This document shows, piece after piece, positions 10,042 to 19,375 of a stretch of DNA of 64,000 bases. Under the pieces are notes generated by a model that worked only from the letters and a program-made list of their open reading frames with translations, searched no databases and was not told the origin of the DNA. This DNA is from Pantoea brenneri. GTDB taxonomy: Bacteria > Pseudomonadota > Gammaproteobacteria > Enterobacterales > Enterobacteriaceae. The position numbers and the translations under genes were made by a program. The number at the start of each line of letters is the position of its first letter. The stretch's first letter is position 1. Location: contig MIEI01000020.1 of assembly GCA_002095305.1 (NCBI GenBank), positions 1 to 64,000 of the forward strand, read 5' to 3'.

Positions 10042-10830
10042 ATGGGAAGACAGAAAGCAGTGATCAAAGCGCGTCGGGAAGCAAGACGAGTGCTTCGCAA
10101 TGACTCCCGGAGTCATCGTCAGCGTGAAGAAGAATCGGTCACTTCGCTGGTGCAAATGGGTGGGCTGGACTCAATTGGCATGGCGCGCGATGTGCGCGAC
10201 CGGGGACCGATAGAAGCCCGTAATGAAGCTCAGGCACACTATCTCAACGCCATAGAATCGAAACAGCTGATCTTCGCTACCGGTGAAGCCGGTTGCGGCA
10301 AAACCTGGATCAGCGCTGCGAAAGCGGCAGAGGCCCTGATTCATAAGGATATTGACAGGATTATCGTTACGCGCCCGGTATTACAGGCCGATGAGGATCT
10401 GGGATTCCTGCCCGGCGATATCTCCGAGAAATTCGCCCCTTATTTCCGACCGGTGTACGACATTCTGGTTAAACGTCTTGGCGCATCCTTTATGCAGTAC
10501 TGTCTGCGTCCGGAAATCGCCAAGGTCGAGATTGCCCCGTTCGCCTATATGCGCGGCCGGACTTTTGAAAATGCCGTGGTTATTCTGGATGAGGCGCAAA
10601 ACGTGACCGCCGCCCAGATGAAAATGTTCCTGACCCGCCTGGGCGAAAACGTCACGGTCATTGTGAATGGTGATATTACCCAGTGCGACTTGCCCGCTGG
10701 GGTGCCTTCCGGTCTCGCAGACGCGCTGGCGCGTTTCGAAGAGGACGAGATGGTTGGCATCGTACGTTTCGGCAAAGAGGATTGTGTGCGTTCTGCGCTG
10801 TGTCAGCGCACCCTGCACGCGTATAGCTAG
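10042..10830 (+). CDS. phoH: phosphate-starvation-inducible ATPase PhoH
   Basis: Cytoplasmic P-loop ATPase of the PhoH family; in E. coli it belongs to the Pho regulon and its cellular target is poorly known. The 262-residue product has Walker A GEAGCGKT at about residues 81-88 and Walker B VVILDEAQN at about 177-185, and ends in the family tail CQRTLHAYS. Start ATG 10042 follows GTAAGGTGCC and gives the N-terminus MGRQKAVIKARREARR. It follows efeUOB, as in E. coli, but terminators on both sides mark it as a separate unit. Confidence 0.93.
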   Translation: MGRQKAVIKARREARRVLRNDSRSHRQREEESVTSLVQMGGLDSIGMARDVRDRGPIEARNEAQAHYLNAIESKQLIFATGEAGCGKTWISAAKAAEALIHKDIDRIIVTRPVLQADEDLGFLPGDISEKFAPYFRPVYDILVKRLGASFMQYCLRPEIAKVEIAPFAYMRGRTFENAVVILDEAQNVTAAQMKMFLTRLGENVTVIVNGDITQCDLPAGVPSGLADALARFEEDEMVGIVRFGKEDCVRSALCQRTLHAYS

Positions 10831-10859
10831 CGTTTGATTGAGTAGCAGTGTAGCGCCCA

Positions 10860-10884
10860 AACCCGGCTTCGGCCGGGTTTTCTT
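10860..10884 (+). terminator. terminator of phoH
   Basis: AACCCGGC and GCCGGGTT flank a TTCG tetraloop, followed by TTCTT; classic intrinsic terminator 30 bases after phoH. Confidence 0.9.
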
Positions 10885-10935
10885 ATGGTGGGGCGGGGCT
10901 TCTTACCGTCGCTGAACAGCGCATAGAATTGCGCA

Positions 10936-10968
10936 TAAAAAAGAGCCTGAACTTTCGTTCAGGCTCTT
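10936..10968 (-). terminator. distal terminator of the tRNA-Ser transcript
   Basis: On the minus strand AGAGCCTGAAC-GAAA-GTTCAGGCTCT is followed by a T run. It is the duplicated copy of the hairpin at 11115-11148. Confidence 0.75.
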
Positions 10969-11114
10969 CTTTGAATGTGGCGGTGAGAGGGGGATGAACT
11001 CGCTGCGCTCGCCCTGCGGGCAGCGTCGCAGGCTCCGCTGTTCAACTGGCTGCGCCAGTTGTCGAACCCCGGCGGGGCTTCTCACCCCCTCTCTGAACTT
11101 TGCACAAAACTACG

Positions 11115-11148
11115 CATAAAAAAAAGCCTGAACTTTCGTTCAGGCTCT
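11115..11148 (-). terminator. proximal terminator of tRNA-Ser
   Basis: On the minus strand AGCCTGAAC-GAAA-GTTCAGGCT is followed by eight T residues, 11 bases after the tRNA CCA end. Confidence 0.85.
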
Positions 11149-11158
11149 TCTTTGAATG

Positions 11159-11246
11159 TGGCGGTGAGAGGGGGATTCGAACCCCCGATACGTTGCCGTA
11201 TACACACTTTCCAGGCGTGCTCCTTCAGCCACTCGGACACCTCACC
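11159..11246 (-). tRNA. tRNA-Ser (anticodon GGA)
   Basis: The minus strand folds as an 88-nt class II tRNA: acceptor GGTGAGG paired with TCTCACC, discriminator G, encoded CCA at 11159-11161, T arm with GGTTCGAATCC, and the long variable arm of serine tRNAs. The anticodon stem CACGC/GTGTG holds the loop CTGGAAA, so the anticodon is GGA, reading UCC/UCU. Confidence 0.95.
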
Positions 11247-11388
11247 ACATTTTTTCCATTGACCGCGCCGGGTCAACGGGGCGCTACTATAGGGAGTCGG
11301 CTGAAAAGGGTCAAGCACTATTTTTCTCTTTTGTTCTATTCGCTTAAGCTCTGAACGAATCGATTTAGCGTTACGCACTCCGCCGGTT

Positions 11389-11406
11389 TTGTCATCAAAT
11401 TGAAAT
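11389..11406 (+). promoter_or_regulatory. possible Pho box upstream of phoA
   Basis: TTGTCAT-CAAA-TTGAAAT resembles two direct PhoB half-sites (CTGTCAT, 4-bp spacer, CTGTCAT): the first half is good, the second weak. It lies 84 bp upstream of phoA, where PhoB would be expected to act. Confidence 0.35.
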
Positions 11407-11489
11407 CCCAGTGACACAAAAATATCACCCGATCGTCGCAAAATTACCGCCTGAAATCATTGGTATTTTTTGCTTACAAGGATCGAATA

Positions 11490-12908
11490 ATGAAAAAGCT
11501 TCCTCTGTTTACCCTCTCTCTGCTCGCTTCAGCGATCGCGACTTCGGCCATAGCGGATACCGACCTCGTTTCCCGAGCGGCGCAGGGCGATCTCAGCCAG
11601 CATGGTGGGGCTCGTCGGCTGACCGGTGACCAGACTGAGGCGTTAAAAGCCTCGCTACGCAATAGCACCGCCAAAAACGTCATCCTGCTGATTGGCGATG
11701 GCATGGGTGACTCTGAAATCACCGCGGCGCGTAATCTGGCAGAAGGCGCAGGCGGCTTTTTTAAAGGTATCGATGCGCTGCCGCTGACCGGCCAGTACAC
11801 CCATTATTCGTTAGATAAGAAAACCCACAAACCTAATTACGTCACCGACTCGGCCGCGTCAGCCACGGCCTGGGCAACCGGCACCAAAAGTTATAACGGT
11901 GCCATCAGCGTCGATGTTAATGGTCAGGATCAGATGACGCTGCTGGAGCTGGCGAAAGCAGCGGGCAAAGCCACCGGCGATGTCTCGACCGCCGAACTGC
12001 AGGATGCGACGCCCGCGGTGCTGTTCTCGCACGTGACCTCACGTAAATGTTACGGACCGGAGAAGACCAGCGAACTCTGTCCGACCAACGCCGCAGAGCA
12101 GGGCGGTAAGGGATCGATTAGCGAACAGTTACTGAAAACCCGTCCCGACGTAACCTTAGGAGGCGGGGCAAAATCGTTCGCCGAGGTAGCGAAAGCCGGC
12201 GAATATCAGGGTAAAACGCTGAATGAGCAGGCGCAGGCACTGGGCTATCAGCTGGTCAGCGACTGGCAGGGGCTTAACGCCGTCACCGTGGCCGATCAGC
12301 AAAAACCGCTGCTGGGTCTGTTCTCTGCAGGCAATATGCCGGTGCGCTGGCAGGGGCCGAAAGCCAGCTATCACGGCAATATTGATAAGCCGGTGGTGAC
12401 CTGTGAAGTCAATAAGGACCGCCCGCTGTCAACGCCTACGCTGGCGCAGATGACCGCCAAAGCGATCGACCTGCTGCGTAACAATCCGAATGGTTTCTTC
12501 CTGCAGGTTGAAGGCGCATCAATTGATAAGCAGGATCACGCGGCCAATCCTTGTGGTCAGATTGGTGAAACGGTGGACCTGGATGAAGCGGTCCAGCAGG
12601 CGCTGGCATTTGCCCGTGAAGAAGGCAATACCCTGGTGGTGGTGACGGCGGATCATGCCCATAGCAGTCAGATCGTTGAGAACGGCACTAAAGCACCGGG
12701 ACTGACCCAGGCGCTGAACACCAAAGACGGTGCGGTGATGACCATCAGTTATGGCAATTCAGAAGAGGATTCGCAGGAACATACCGGATCGCAGTTGCGG
12801 ATTGCGGCCTATGGCCCGCATGCGGGTAACGTGGTGGGGCTGACCGACCAAACCGATCTGTTCTATACCTTAGGAAATGCAATGGGGCTGAAGCTGCCTG
12901 GCCAGTAA
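11490..12908 (+). CDS. phoA: alkaline phosphatase PhoA
   Basis: Periplasmic Zn/Mg phosphomonoesterase that releases phosphate from organic esters under phosphate starvation. The 472-residue product has a Sec signal peptide ([20 protein letters not shown], cleavage after AIA) and the active-site [12 protein letters not shown] near residue 120, whose first Ser is the nucleophile. Metal ligands appear in [20 protein letters not shown]-type (seen as [15 protein letters not shown]) and [10 protein letters not shown] preferred ATG 11490 after AAGGA to an in-frame ATG 30 bases upstream because only it begins with the signal peptide. A second phosphate-starvation gene, phoH, lies 660 bp away. Confidence 0.95.
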   Translation: MKKLPLFTLSLLASAIATSAIADTDLVSRAAQGDLSQHGGARRLTGDQTEALKASLRNSTAKNVILLIGDGMGDSEITAARNLAEGAGGFFKGIDALPLTGQYTHYSLDKKTHKPNYVTDSAASATAWATGTKSYNGAISVDVNGQDQMTLLELAKAAGKATGDVSTAELQDATPAVLFSHVTSRKCYGPEKTSELCPTNAAEQGGKGSISEQLLKTRPDVTLGGGAKSFAEVAKAGEYQGKTLNEQAQALGYQLVSDWQGLNAVTVADQQKPLLGLFSAGNMPVRWQGPKASYHGNIDKPVVTCEVNKDRPLSTPTLAQMTAKAIDLLRNNPNGFFLQVEGASIDKQDHAANPCGQIGETVDLDEAVQQALAFAREEGNTLVVVTADHAHSSQIVENGTKAPGLTQALNTKDGAVMTISYGNSEEDSQEHTGSQLRIAAYGPHAGNVVGLTDQTDLFYTLGNAMGLKLPGQ

Positions 12909-12913
12909 AAGCC

Positions 12914-12943
12914 GATGCGGGGCGGTTTACGCCACCCCGCATC
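12914..12943. terminator. bidirectional terminator between phoA and msrA
   Basis: A perfect 12-bp stem GATGCGGGGCGG / CCACCCCGCATC (one mismatch at the loop edge) lies between the convergent phoA and msrA stops. T tracts are weak on both sides. Confidence 0.6.
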
Positions 12944-12948
12944 CAACC

Positions 12949-13482
12949 TTAGCTCTTCACTTTATTAGCGAAGCTTTTACGCAGCTTCTGCAACTTCGGT
13001 GGGATCACCGCCAGGCAGTAACCGTTACGCTGACCGGCACCGTCCCAGTAATCCTGATGATAGGCTTCGGCCGGATACCACTCTTTCAGCGGCTCGATAG
13101 TGGTTACTACCGGCACGTCGTGATCGGCCTGGGCACGTTCAATCGCCGCACGGGCTTCTGCTTCCTGTTCGGCATTAGCCGGGAAAATCGCTGAGCGATA
13201 CTGGGTGCCAATATCGTTGCCCTGACGATTAAGCTGGGTCGGATCGTGGGTCACAAAGCTGATATCCAGTAAATCGCCATAGCTGACTTTCTCCGGATCA
13301 AAGCCGATGCGGATCGCTTCTGCGTGGCCGGTGGCACCGCTGCAGACCTGTTCGTAGGTTGGGTTGGGACGGGCACCGCCGGTATAACCGCTCTCTACCG
13401 ACTCCACGCCGATCACATCCTTAAATACCGCCTCGGTGCACCAGAAACAGCCACCCGCGATCACTGCATATTCGATTGCCAT
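12949..13482 (-). CDS. msrA: peptide methionine sulfoxide reductase MsrA
   Basis: Reduces methionine-S-sulfoxide in proteins, using thioredoxin, in the cytoplasm. The 177-residue product has the catalytic GCFWC motif at residues 11-15, the family signature YRSAIFP region and a C-terminal GYCLAV that could hold a resolving Cys. It is shorter than the 212-residue E. coli MsrA because it lacks the N-terminal extension, as in many short-form bacterial MsrAs. Start ATG 13482 follows AGGAG. It is convergent with phoA. Confidence 0.92.
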   Translation of the reverse strand: MAIEYAVIAGGCFWCTEAVFKDVIGVESVESGYTGGARPNPTYEQVCSGATGHAEAIRIGFDPEKVSYGDLLDISFVTHDPTQLNRQGNDIGTQYRSAIFPANAEQEAEARAAIERAQADHDVPVVTTIEPLKEWYPAEAYHQDYWDGAGQRNGYCLAVIPPKLQKLRKSFANKVKS

Positions 13483-13541
13483 AATGATTTACTCCTGTCA
13501 GGTCGAAAGAGGAGAATGGGGACGAGAGGATCCACTTTCAA

Positions 13542-14108
13542 CTAAATCAGCATCTCTGGTTTAAAATCTTTGCTTTTATCCAGCAGCTTATCGCTCATCA
13601 CGCTGAAGCGGCCTTCACCGGTGTAGTGCAGCGTAGAGGGATATTCCGGCTGTTCGGCGACGTGCGCTTTAACAATTTCAAAGATAAACAGGTTGTAGTT
13701 ATCAACCATCGAATCGTCATACAGCTGACATTCGAAACTGGCAAAACATTCGGCGATCATCGGTGCGCGGACCACCTGCGCCGGCTCAGCCGTCAGGCCA
13801 AAGGCGTCGAACTTATCCAACTGGTCACCGTGACTGTTACCAATCGCCACCACCTGATCAATCAGCGACGCCGAAGGCACATTCAGCACGCACTGTCCGC
13901 TGTTGCGGATCAGTTCGTGACTGTAGTTCATGCCGGCAATCATACAGCCGACCAGTGAAGGGGAGAATTCAAGTACGGTGTGCCAGCCGAGGGTCATGAT
14001 GTCGTGCTGATCCTCAAACTGCGAGCTGAGCAACAGCACCGGACCCGGCTCGAGATATTTACGCGCTTTGCTGACCGGAAAAGCGTATTTGTGCATGCGT
14101 TGACTCAT
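13542..14108 (-). CDS. flavin reductase-like FMN-binding protein
   Basis: A 188-residue protein of the flavin reductase/DIM6-NTAB fold: the GPVLLLSSQFEDQHDIMTLGW strand, the SPSLVGCMIA segment and NYSHELIRNSGQCVLNVPS match the FMN-binding core of this family. The partner and substrate cannot be told from sequence. I chose ATG 14108 because GGGAG lies 8 bases before it; an in-frame ATG 30 bases upstream lacks this. It is upstream of msrA on the same strand (59 bp gap), so the two may be cotranscribed, both fitting oxidative-stress chemistry. Confidence 0.75.
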   Translation of the reverse strand: MSQRMHKYAFPVSKARKYLEPGPVLLLSSQFEDQHDIMTLGWHTVLEFSPSLVGCMIAGMNYSHELIRNSGQCVLNVPSASLIDQVVAIGNSHGDQLDKFDAFGLTAEPAQVVRAPMIAECFASFECQLYDDSMVDNYNLFIFEIVKAHVAEQPEYPSTLHYTGEGRFSVMSDKLLDKSKDFKPEMLI

Positions 14109-14235
14109 GGCGGAACTCCCTGAACGGAACATAGCCATTAAGTGTAGAGCACCACGCCAGCGCAGCGCTGGCGTCAGCCCGCAGAATCAGCAAAAGTGCG
14201 GCCGGGCACCATTCAGCACCCGGCAACGTCCGGTC

Positions 14236-15288
<1,053 letters not shown>

Positions 15289-15373
15289 TTAGGGGGTTAA
15301 AAAGAGATGGGTTTATGAGCGCTGCTCATAAATAGCCGGGGAGAGGGCGTTTATCTGATGCGATCAAGGCGAG

Positions 15374-15390
15374 CTTAAGGTTTCCTTAAT
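15374..15390 (+). promoter_or_regulatory. BasR/PmrA box upstream of the 39-residue peptide
   Basis: CTTAAG-GTTTC-CTTAAT fits the PmrA direct-repeat consensus YTTAAK-N5-YTTAAK exactly. It is 42 bp upstream of the small ORF at 15432 and nearly identical to the box upstream of eptA (CTTAAG-GTATT-CCTAAT). Confidence 0.8.
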
Positions 15391-15431
15391 GTGGCGCGAG
15401 GATACTCCGGGTACAACATGAGGAGAATGCC

Positions 15432-15551
15432 ATGAAATCTGCTACCACTGCGGTAATTGCTGCACCCGCCCGACCTTTCAGTGAATATGCCGCGCTGCTG
15501 ATCGCCGCAACCACGGTGATCCTGTTTCTGGCGGCATGGTTTAGCGCCTGA
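15432..15551 (+). CDS. 39-residue single-span membrane peptide, BasR-controlled
   Basis: A strong Shine-Dalgarno (GAGGAGAA) precedes ATG 15432. The product begins MKSATTAVIAAPARPFSEY and continues into one hydrophobic segment (about residues 19-37, AALLIAATTVILFLAAWF) before stopping, so it is a single-span inner-membrane peptide. A consensus BasR box lies 42 bp upstream. It is convergent with basS, ending 12 bases from its stop. Salmonella and E. coli have a PmrA-activated 30-residue membrane peptide, PmrR, that inhibits LpxT; this ORF is not recognisably the same sequence, but a similar role is a reasonable inference. Confidence 0.65.
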   Translation: MKSATTAVIAAPARPFSEYAALLIAATTVILFLAAWFSA

Positions 15552-15562
15552 GTCGGCAGCCA

Positions 15563-16621
15563 TCAGAATTTAATGACCGCCCGACAGCCACTACGGTCGC
15601 GGCGGTTCTCTAAAAAGAACTGAAAGCGATGCAGCTGCACAATGCGGCTGACAATGCTTAACCCCAGCCCAATCCCGCCATAACGACTGTCCATCCGGAT
15701 AAATGCTTTACTCAGTTCACCACTTTTACTTTCGTCAATCCCCGGTCCCTCATCTTCCACCGTCAGGGTCGGCTGTTCGCCCGATGCCAGCCGCAGAGTG
15801 ATTGCGCTTTTTTTGGGGCTGTAACGATGGGCGTTCTCGACCAGGTTACGCAGCAACATTTTTAGCAGCGTCGCGTCGCCGCGCACAAAGATATCCTGCG
15901 GCAGATCGAGCGTCAGGGTCTGCTGGTGCGCATCCAGCATGGTGCTCAGCTCCGCCTCCATCGGCAGAATCACATCTTCAATCAGCGCCACGTTCTGGTA
16001 AGTACCAGAGGTAAAAGACTGACCGGCGCGCGCCAGCTGTAGCAGCTGCGACACGCTGTTGGTCATCTGATCGAGCCGCTGCAGTAACGGCTGCACGTTA
16101 ACGTCGCTGTTGCGTTCAATCAGTTCCAGATGCAGCCGCAGGCCCGCCAGCGGCGTACGCAGTTCATGCGCCACATCGGCGGTAAACAGCCGTTCGCGCT
16201 CCAGACTGTTATTCAGCCGCGCCACCAGCTGGTTAATCGCCTGGGTCACCGCATCAATCTCCTGCACCGGACTGTGGCAGGCGATGGGGTCGAGATTTTC
16301 TTCGCTGCGGTTTTCCAGCTCACGCTGCAGCTGATACAGCGGCCGGGTAATCCATTTTACCGCCTGATAGCAGAGCAGCAGCGTCAGGCTGATCATCACC
16401 AGACTGGGCACCGCCAGGCTGGCAACGGCTTCATGCACCTCGCGTTCGACGTGCCGATCCATGTTGCGCTTTTGCAGCTGCGCTTCGACCAGAAACTGAA
16501 TCTGCTCTTTGCTCTCATGCCACAGCCAGGCGACGCTGATCACCTGGAAAACCAGCAGAATCAGGCCAATGGTCAGGATCAGGCGAAAGCGCATACTGCG
16601 ATGGTCAATCCGGGGTTTCAT
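15563..16621 (-). CDS. basS: sensor histidine kinase BasS/PmrB
   Basis: Inner-membrane kinase that senses ferric iron, aluminium and acid pH and phosphorylates BasR. The 352-residue product aligns throughout with E. coli BasS (363): first membrane span about residues 12-32, a short periplasmic loop with acidic ligands (WHESKEQ), second span about 68-88, HAMP, the H-box [15 protein letters not shown] near residue 150, and the ATP-binding N box ([10 protein letters not shown]) and G box ([16 protein letters not shown]). Its ATG overlaps the basR stop by ATGA, so translation is coupled. It is third in eptA-basR-basS. Confidence 0.94.
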   Translation of the reverse strand: MKPRIDHRSMRFRLILTIGLILLVFQVISVAWLWHESKEQIQFLVEAQLQKRNMDRHVEREVHEAVASLAVPSLVMISLTLLLCYQAVKWITRPLYQLQRELENRSEENLDPIACHSPVQEIDAVTQAINQLVARLNNSLERERLFTADVAHELRTPLAGLRLHLELIERNSDVNVQPLLQRLDQMTNSVSQLLQLARAGQSFTSGTYQNVALIEDVILPMEAELSTMLDAHQQTLTLDLPQDIFVRGDATLLKMLLRNLVENAHRYSPKKSAITLRLASGEQPTLTVEDEGPGIDESKSGELSKAFIRMDSRYGGIGLGLSIVSRIVQLHRFQFFLENRRDRSGCRAVIKF

Positions 16622-17298
16622 GGTGCCTCGCGAATCACGTCAGCCGTCACCAGCGCGTAGCCAAAACCGCGCACCGTGCGGATGGCGCTTTTGCCAATTT
16701 TGTCACGCAGGTTGTGAATATGAACCTCCAGCGTATTAGTAGACGGCTCGGTTTCCCAGTTATAGATATCCTGATAGAGGATTTCGCGGTGAACCGGATT
16801 GCCCGCTTTCAGCATCAGACGGGAGAGGATGGCATACTCTTTCGGCGTCAGATCCAGCAGCGTGCCGCCGAGCGTTATCTGGCGATGCGTCATGTCCAGC
16901 GCCAGCGCGCCGACCATCAGCTGGCTGTCGCCCTGGTTCACGTGACGGCGAATCAGGGCGCGAATGCGCGCCAGCAGTTCATCCAGCGAGAAAGGCTTGA
17001 TCAGGTAATCGTCGGCACCGGCGTCCAGCCCGGCGATACGTTCGCTGATGGTATCGCGTGCGGTAAGGATCAGCACCGGCGTCATTTTCTTCTGCCGCCG
17101 CAGGCGCAGCAGAAAATGCAGCCCGTCTTCATCCGGCAACCCCAGGTCCAGCACCACCAGGCTATACAGGCCAGTGGAAAAATGCGCTTCGGCATCCCGC
17201 ACCGTGGTGACGCCATCACAGACGTATCCTTCGCCCTCCAGCGCCAGCATCAGGCCCTGCAATAACAGCGCATCATCTTCTACGATCAGAATTTTCAT
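16618..17298 (-). CDS. basR: response regulator BasR/PmrA
   Basis: OmpR-family transcription factor that activates lipid A modification genes. The 226-residue product has the receiver domain (acidic pair in VEDDALLL, phospho-Asp in [13 protein letters not shown], Lys in DDYLIKPF) and a C-terminal winged helix ([27 protein letters not shown]). ATG 17298 gives the family start MKILIVEDD and overlaps the eptA stop as ATGA; an in-frame start 18 bases upstream lies inside eptA and is less likely. The order eptA-basR-basS is that of E. coli. Confidence 0.94.
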   Translation of the reverse strand: MKILIVEDDALLLQGLMLALEGEGYVCDGVTTVRDAEAHFSTGLYSLVVLDLGLPDEDGLHFLLRLRRQKKMTPVLILTARDTISERIAGLDAGADDYLIKPFSLDELLARIRALIRRHVNQGDSQLMVGALALDMTHRQITLGGTLLDLTPKEYAILSRLMLKAGNPVHREILYQDIYNWETEPSTNTLEVHIHNLRDKIGKSAIRTVRGFGYALVTADVIREAP

Positions 17299-18929
17299 TG
17301 TGGTCGGCTCCGACACATCGTCAAAATGTCATCCGCGGGTAGATATTCGTGGGTCGCGGTGCCGGTTAAACCCAGCATGGTGGAAAACAGATTATCCTGT
17401 GAGAAATCGTCTGTCGCCGCCAGTTTAGTCAGACAACCACGATTCACCGCATAACGCTGCTGATAATCATCGGACAGCCAGATCAGCATAGGCACATGTT
17501 TCTGGGTATCGGGGGCGATAGCGTAGGGCAGACCGTGCAGGTATGCGCCATTTTCGCCCAGCGATTCGCCATGATCGGACAGATAGACCAGGCTGGTGGT
17601 AAAACGATCCTGATGGGCACGCAGCACGCCAATTGCCTTGTCGACGATGTGATCAACATTTAATAGCGTGTTGTCGTAGGTGTTGACCAGCTGCTGCTGT
17701 GAACAATCCTGGATCTGATTGGTATCGCAGGTCGGGACGAACTGGCGCAGCTGCGGCGGATAGCGGTGACTGTAGGTCGGACCGTGGCTGCCGATGGTGT
17801 GCAGCACGATCACCGCGTTGCCCTTGAGCTGGTTAATGTAGTCATCCAGGCCGTGAAACAGCACATCGTCGTAACACTCACCGTTAATGCACATGCCGGG
17901 CAGGTTCAGGCTGGTCATATCCTGGTGCGGCACGCGGTCGCAGGCACCCTTACAGCCGCCATCATTTTCATTCCATAACACGCTGATGCCGGCGCGCTGA
18001 ATAATATCCAGCAATCCTTCCTGATGGGCGGCCAGCACGTCGTCGTAATGGGCGCGCGGCATATTCGAAAACATGCAGGGGACTGACACTGCCGTCGCCG
18101 TGCCGCACGAGACAGTATGCGGGAAATAGATCACATTATCTTTGGCCAGCAGCGGATTGGTCTGGCGCGCATAGCCGCCCAGCGAGAAATTCTGCGCCCG
18201 CGACGTTTCGCCGACGATCAGGATAGTCAGATTCTGTTTACCGCCGTTAAGCCGGTCAGGCTGCTGATGCGCATCTTCGCCGATCCGCACCAGCGGCAGG
18301 TTCTCCAGCTGCTGATGCTTATACCATGACAGGCTGGCGGCGATGCTGTTGGACGGGCTAAGCGCCTTCACCAGTTCGCGGTTATTGCGGAACAGCGAGG
18401 CGTAATCTTTATAAAACAGCAGGGCGACCAACAGGATGATTGCCGCTGAGATCAGGATGCTGAGCAAACGCTGCACCACACCGCGCCAGTTTTGCTTTTT
18501 CAGCCGTGGCCAGAATACCAGCAGCGCCATCAGAACGCCGGAGGTCAGCAGGGTAAACAGCAGCTGCGGCGTGATCAGGGCAAACGATTCAGAGGCGGTG
18601 GTGTCCATCATATTGGTGATCATCGAGCGATCGACCACGATGTTATAGGTCTGAATAAAAAACTGAGCGGTGGCTGAGATCAGAATAAACAGCGCCATCA
18701 GTACCCGATCGAGCCAGAGAAACGAGGCGAGGGTGATCACAATGTTGATCACGCTGAACGCCACTAGCGGCATCGACAGGAAGACCAGCGTAGCGTGCAG
18801 GCTGGTCAGCGGCATCAGGGCCAGCACCTGACGGTAATAGGCCAGATTAAGGAAAACCGCGATATAAACCGCAGCAAGGATCAGCAGAGTAAGGCGGCTG
18901 ATGACCGGCCTGTTCAGTGAAAATGCCAT
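17295..18929 (-). CDS. eptA: lipid A phosphoethanolamine transferase EptA
   Basis: Inner-membrane enzyme that adds phosphoethanolamine to lipid A phosphates, lowering the charge and the binding of polymyxin. The 544-residue product has about five N-terminal membrane spans (to about residue 180) and a periplasmic sulfatase-fold domain with the Zn ligand Glu in VGETSR, the acceptor Thr in [11 protein letters not shown] and the metal-binding [10 protein letters not shown]. coli EptA has 547 residues. I chose ATG 18929 because the product then begins at the family N-terminus just before the first span; an in-frame upstream ATG would add 16 unrelated residues. A BasR box lies 50 bp upstream. Confidence 0.93.
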   Translation of the reverse strand: MAFSLNRPVISRLTLLILAAVYIAVFLNLAYYRQVLALMPLTSLHATLVFLSMPLVAFSVINIVITLASFLWLDRVLMALFILISATAQFFIQTYNIVVDRSMITNMMDTTASESFALITPQLLFTLLTSGVLMALLVFWPRLKKQNWRGVVQRLLSILISAAIILLVALLFYKDYASLFRNNRELVKALSPSNSIAASLSWYKHQQLENLPLVRIGEDAHQQPDRLNGGKQNLTILIVGETSRAQNFSLGGYARQTNPLLAKDNVIYFPHTVSCGTATAVSVPCMFSNMPRAHYDDVLAAHQEGLLDIIQRAGISVLWNENDGGCKGACDRVPHQDMTSLNLPGMCINGECYDDVLFHGLDDYINQLKGNAVIVLHTIGSHGPTYSHRYPPQLRQFVPTCDTNQIQDCSQQQLVNTYDNTLLNVDHIVDKAIGVLRAHQDRFTTSLVYLSDHGESLGENGAYLHGLPYAIAPDTQKHVPMLIWLSDDYQQRYAVNRGCLTKLAATDDFSQDNLFSTMLGLTGTATHEYLPADDILTMCRSRPQ

Positions 18930-18978
18930 GATCAAAAAAGTCCGAATATCAAAAGTGTGCTGAGATTGCACTTTCAAT

Positions 18979-18995
18979 ATTAGGAATACCTTAAG
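18979..18995 (-). promoter_or_regulatory. BasR/PmrA box upstream of eptA
   Basis: On the minus strand CTTAAG-GTATT-CCTAAT matches YTTAAK-N5-YTTAAK with one mismatch, 50 bp upstream of the eptA start. An extra CTTAAG sits three bases further upstream. It implies autoregulation of eptA-basRS. Confidence 0.75.
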
Positions 18996-18999
18996 AAGC

Positions 19000-19119
19000 T
19001 TAAGCTTTCTCCGGTTTTACCGGTTCAGTCGAGATGACCTCGCCTGGCTCCAGCCGCTGCTGGTGCGAAATCAGCGCAGCCACTGCAAAGGCAACCCCGG
19101 CCGATTGGGCAGCTTGTGC
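19000..19119 (-). pseudogene. possible 3' remnant of an unidentified gene
   Basis: A minus-strand open frame of 39 codons ends at TAA 19000-19002 with a tail that looks coding (hydrophobic AGVAFAVAALI, then HQQRLEPGEVISTEPVKPE, the style of the last span and cytoplasmic tail of a transporter). It is closed upstream by an in-frame TAA at 19120-19122 and has no start codon with a ribosome site. It may be the leftover end of a deleted membrane-protein gene between otsB and eptA. Weak evidence; the remaining part of 18996-19375 holds only the otsBA promoter. Confidence 0.25.
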
Positions 19120-19179
19120 TTAGTTAACCGCAGCGGCTGGCATGAAACATGCATCTTTCTGGCATAACCCCTGTTTCCG

Positions 19180-19190
19180 TCTACACTTAA
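19180..19190 (+). promoter_or_regulatory. sigma-S type -10 of otsBA
   Basis: TCTACACTTAA fits the RpoS -10 consensus KCTAYRCTTAA at every position. It is about 185 bp upstream of otsB, leaving a long 5' leader. RpoS control of otsBA is established in E. coli. Confidence 0.7.
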
Positions 19191-19375
19191 TCGGTAGATG
19201 TTCTCAGTCAGCCAGTATTGTCAGTAATGAGCTTGTAAGTTTGAGGAGAGTGACCTATCAAATCGCCCTGTTTTACCCCTCAATCACCGCGTTATCAGAA
19301 TTTCCCTCTTGCTGACCCTACTGCGTCAGGACATCCTCGATTTGAACTCAAATTTCCAAATTCAGGAGAAGTGAC

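Larger units (their letters stand above)
10892..11175 (-). repeat. ~180-bp tandem repeat of the tRNA-Ser 3' end and terminator
   Basis: Sequence starting GGCGGGGCTTCT at 10892 recurs at 11071 (offset 179), and the block with the GCCTGAAC hairpin, GAATGTGG and GGTGAGAGGGGGA recurs at offset about 181. The distal copy (10978-10999) keeps the last 22 nt of the tRNA, including CCA, with two bases of the T loop missing (GTTCATCC for GTTCGAATCC), then its own terminator. The 75 bp at about 11000-11070 between copies is made of short GC-rich palindromes. The arrangement resembles the 178-bp repeats after E. coli tyrT (rtT RNA). Confidence 0.7.

Noticed and set aside
10978-10999. Prophage or integrative-element attachment site at the tRNA-Ser 3' end
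   Set aside because: The two copies are only 180 bp apart, no integrase is nearby, and repeat similarity extends beyond the tRNA, which fits tandem duplication better.
19244-19315. Short GTG-initiated leader peptide before otsB
   Set aside because: AGGAG is only one base from the GTG, and the 20-odd codons look non-coding.
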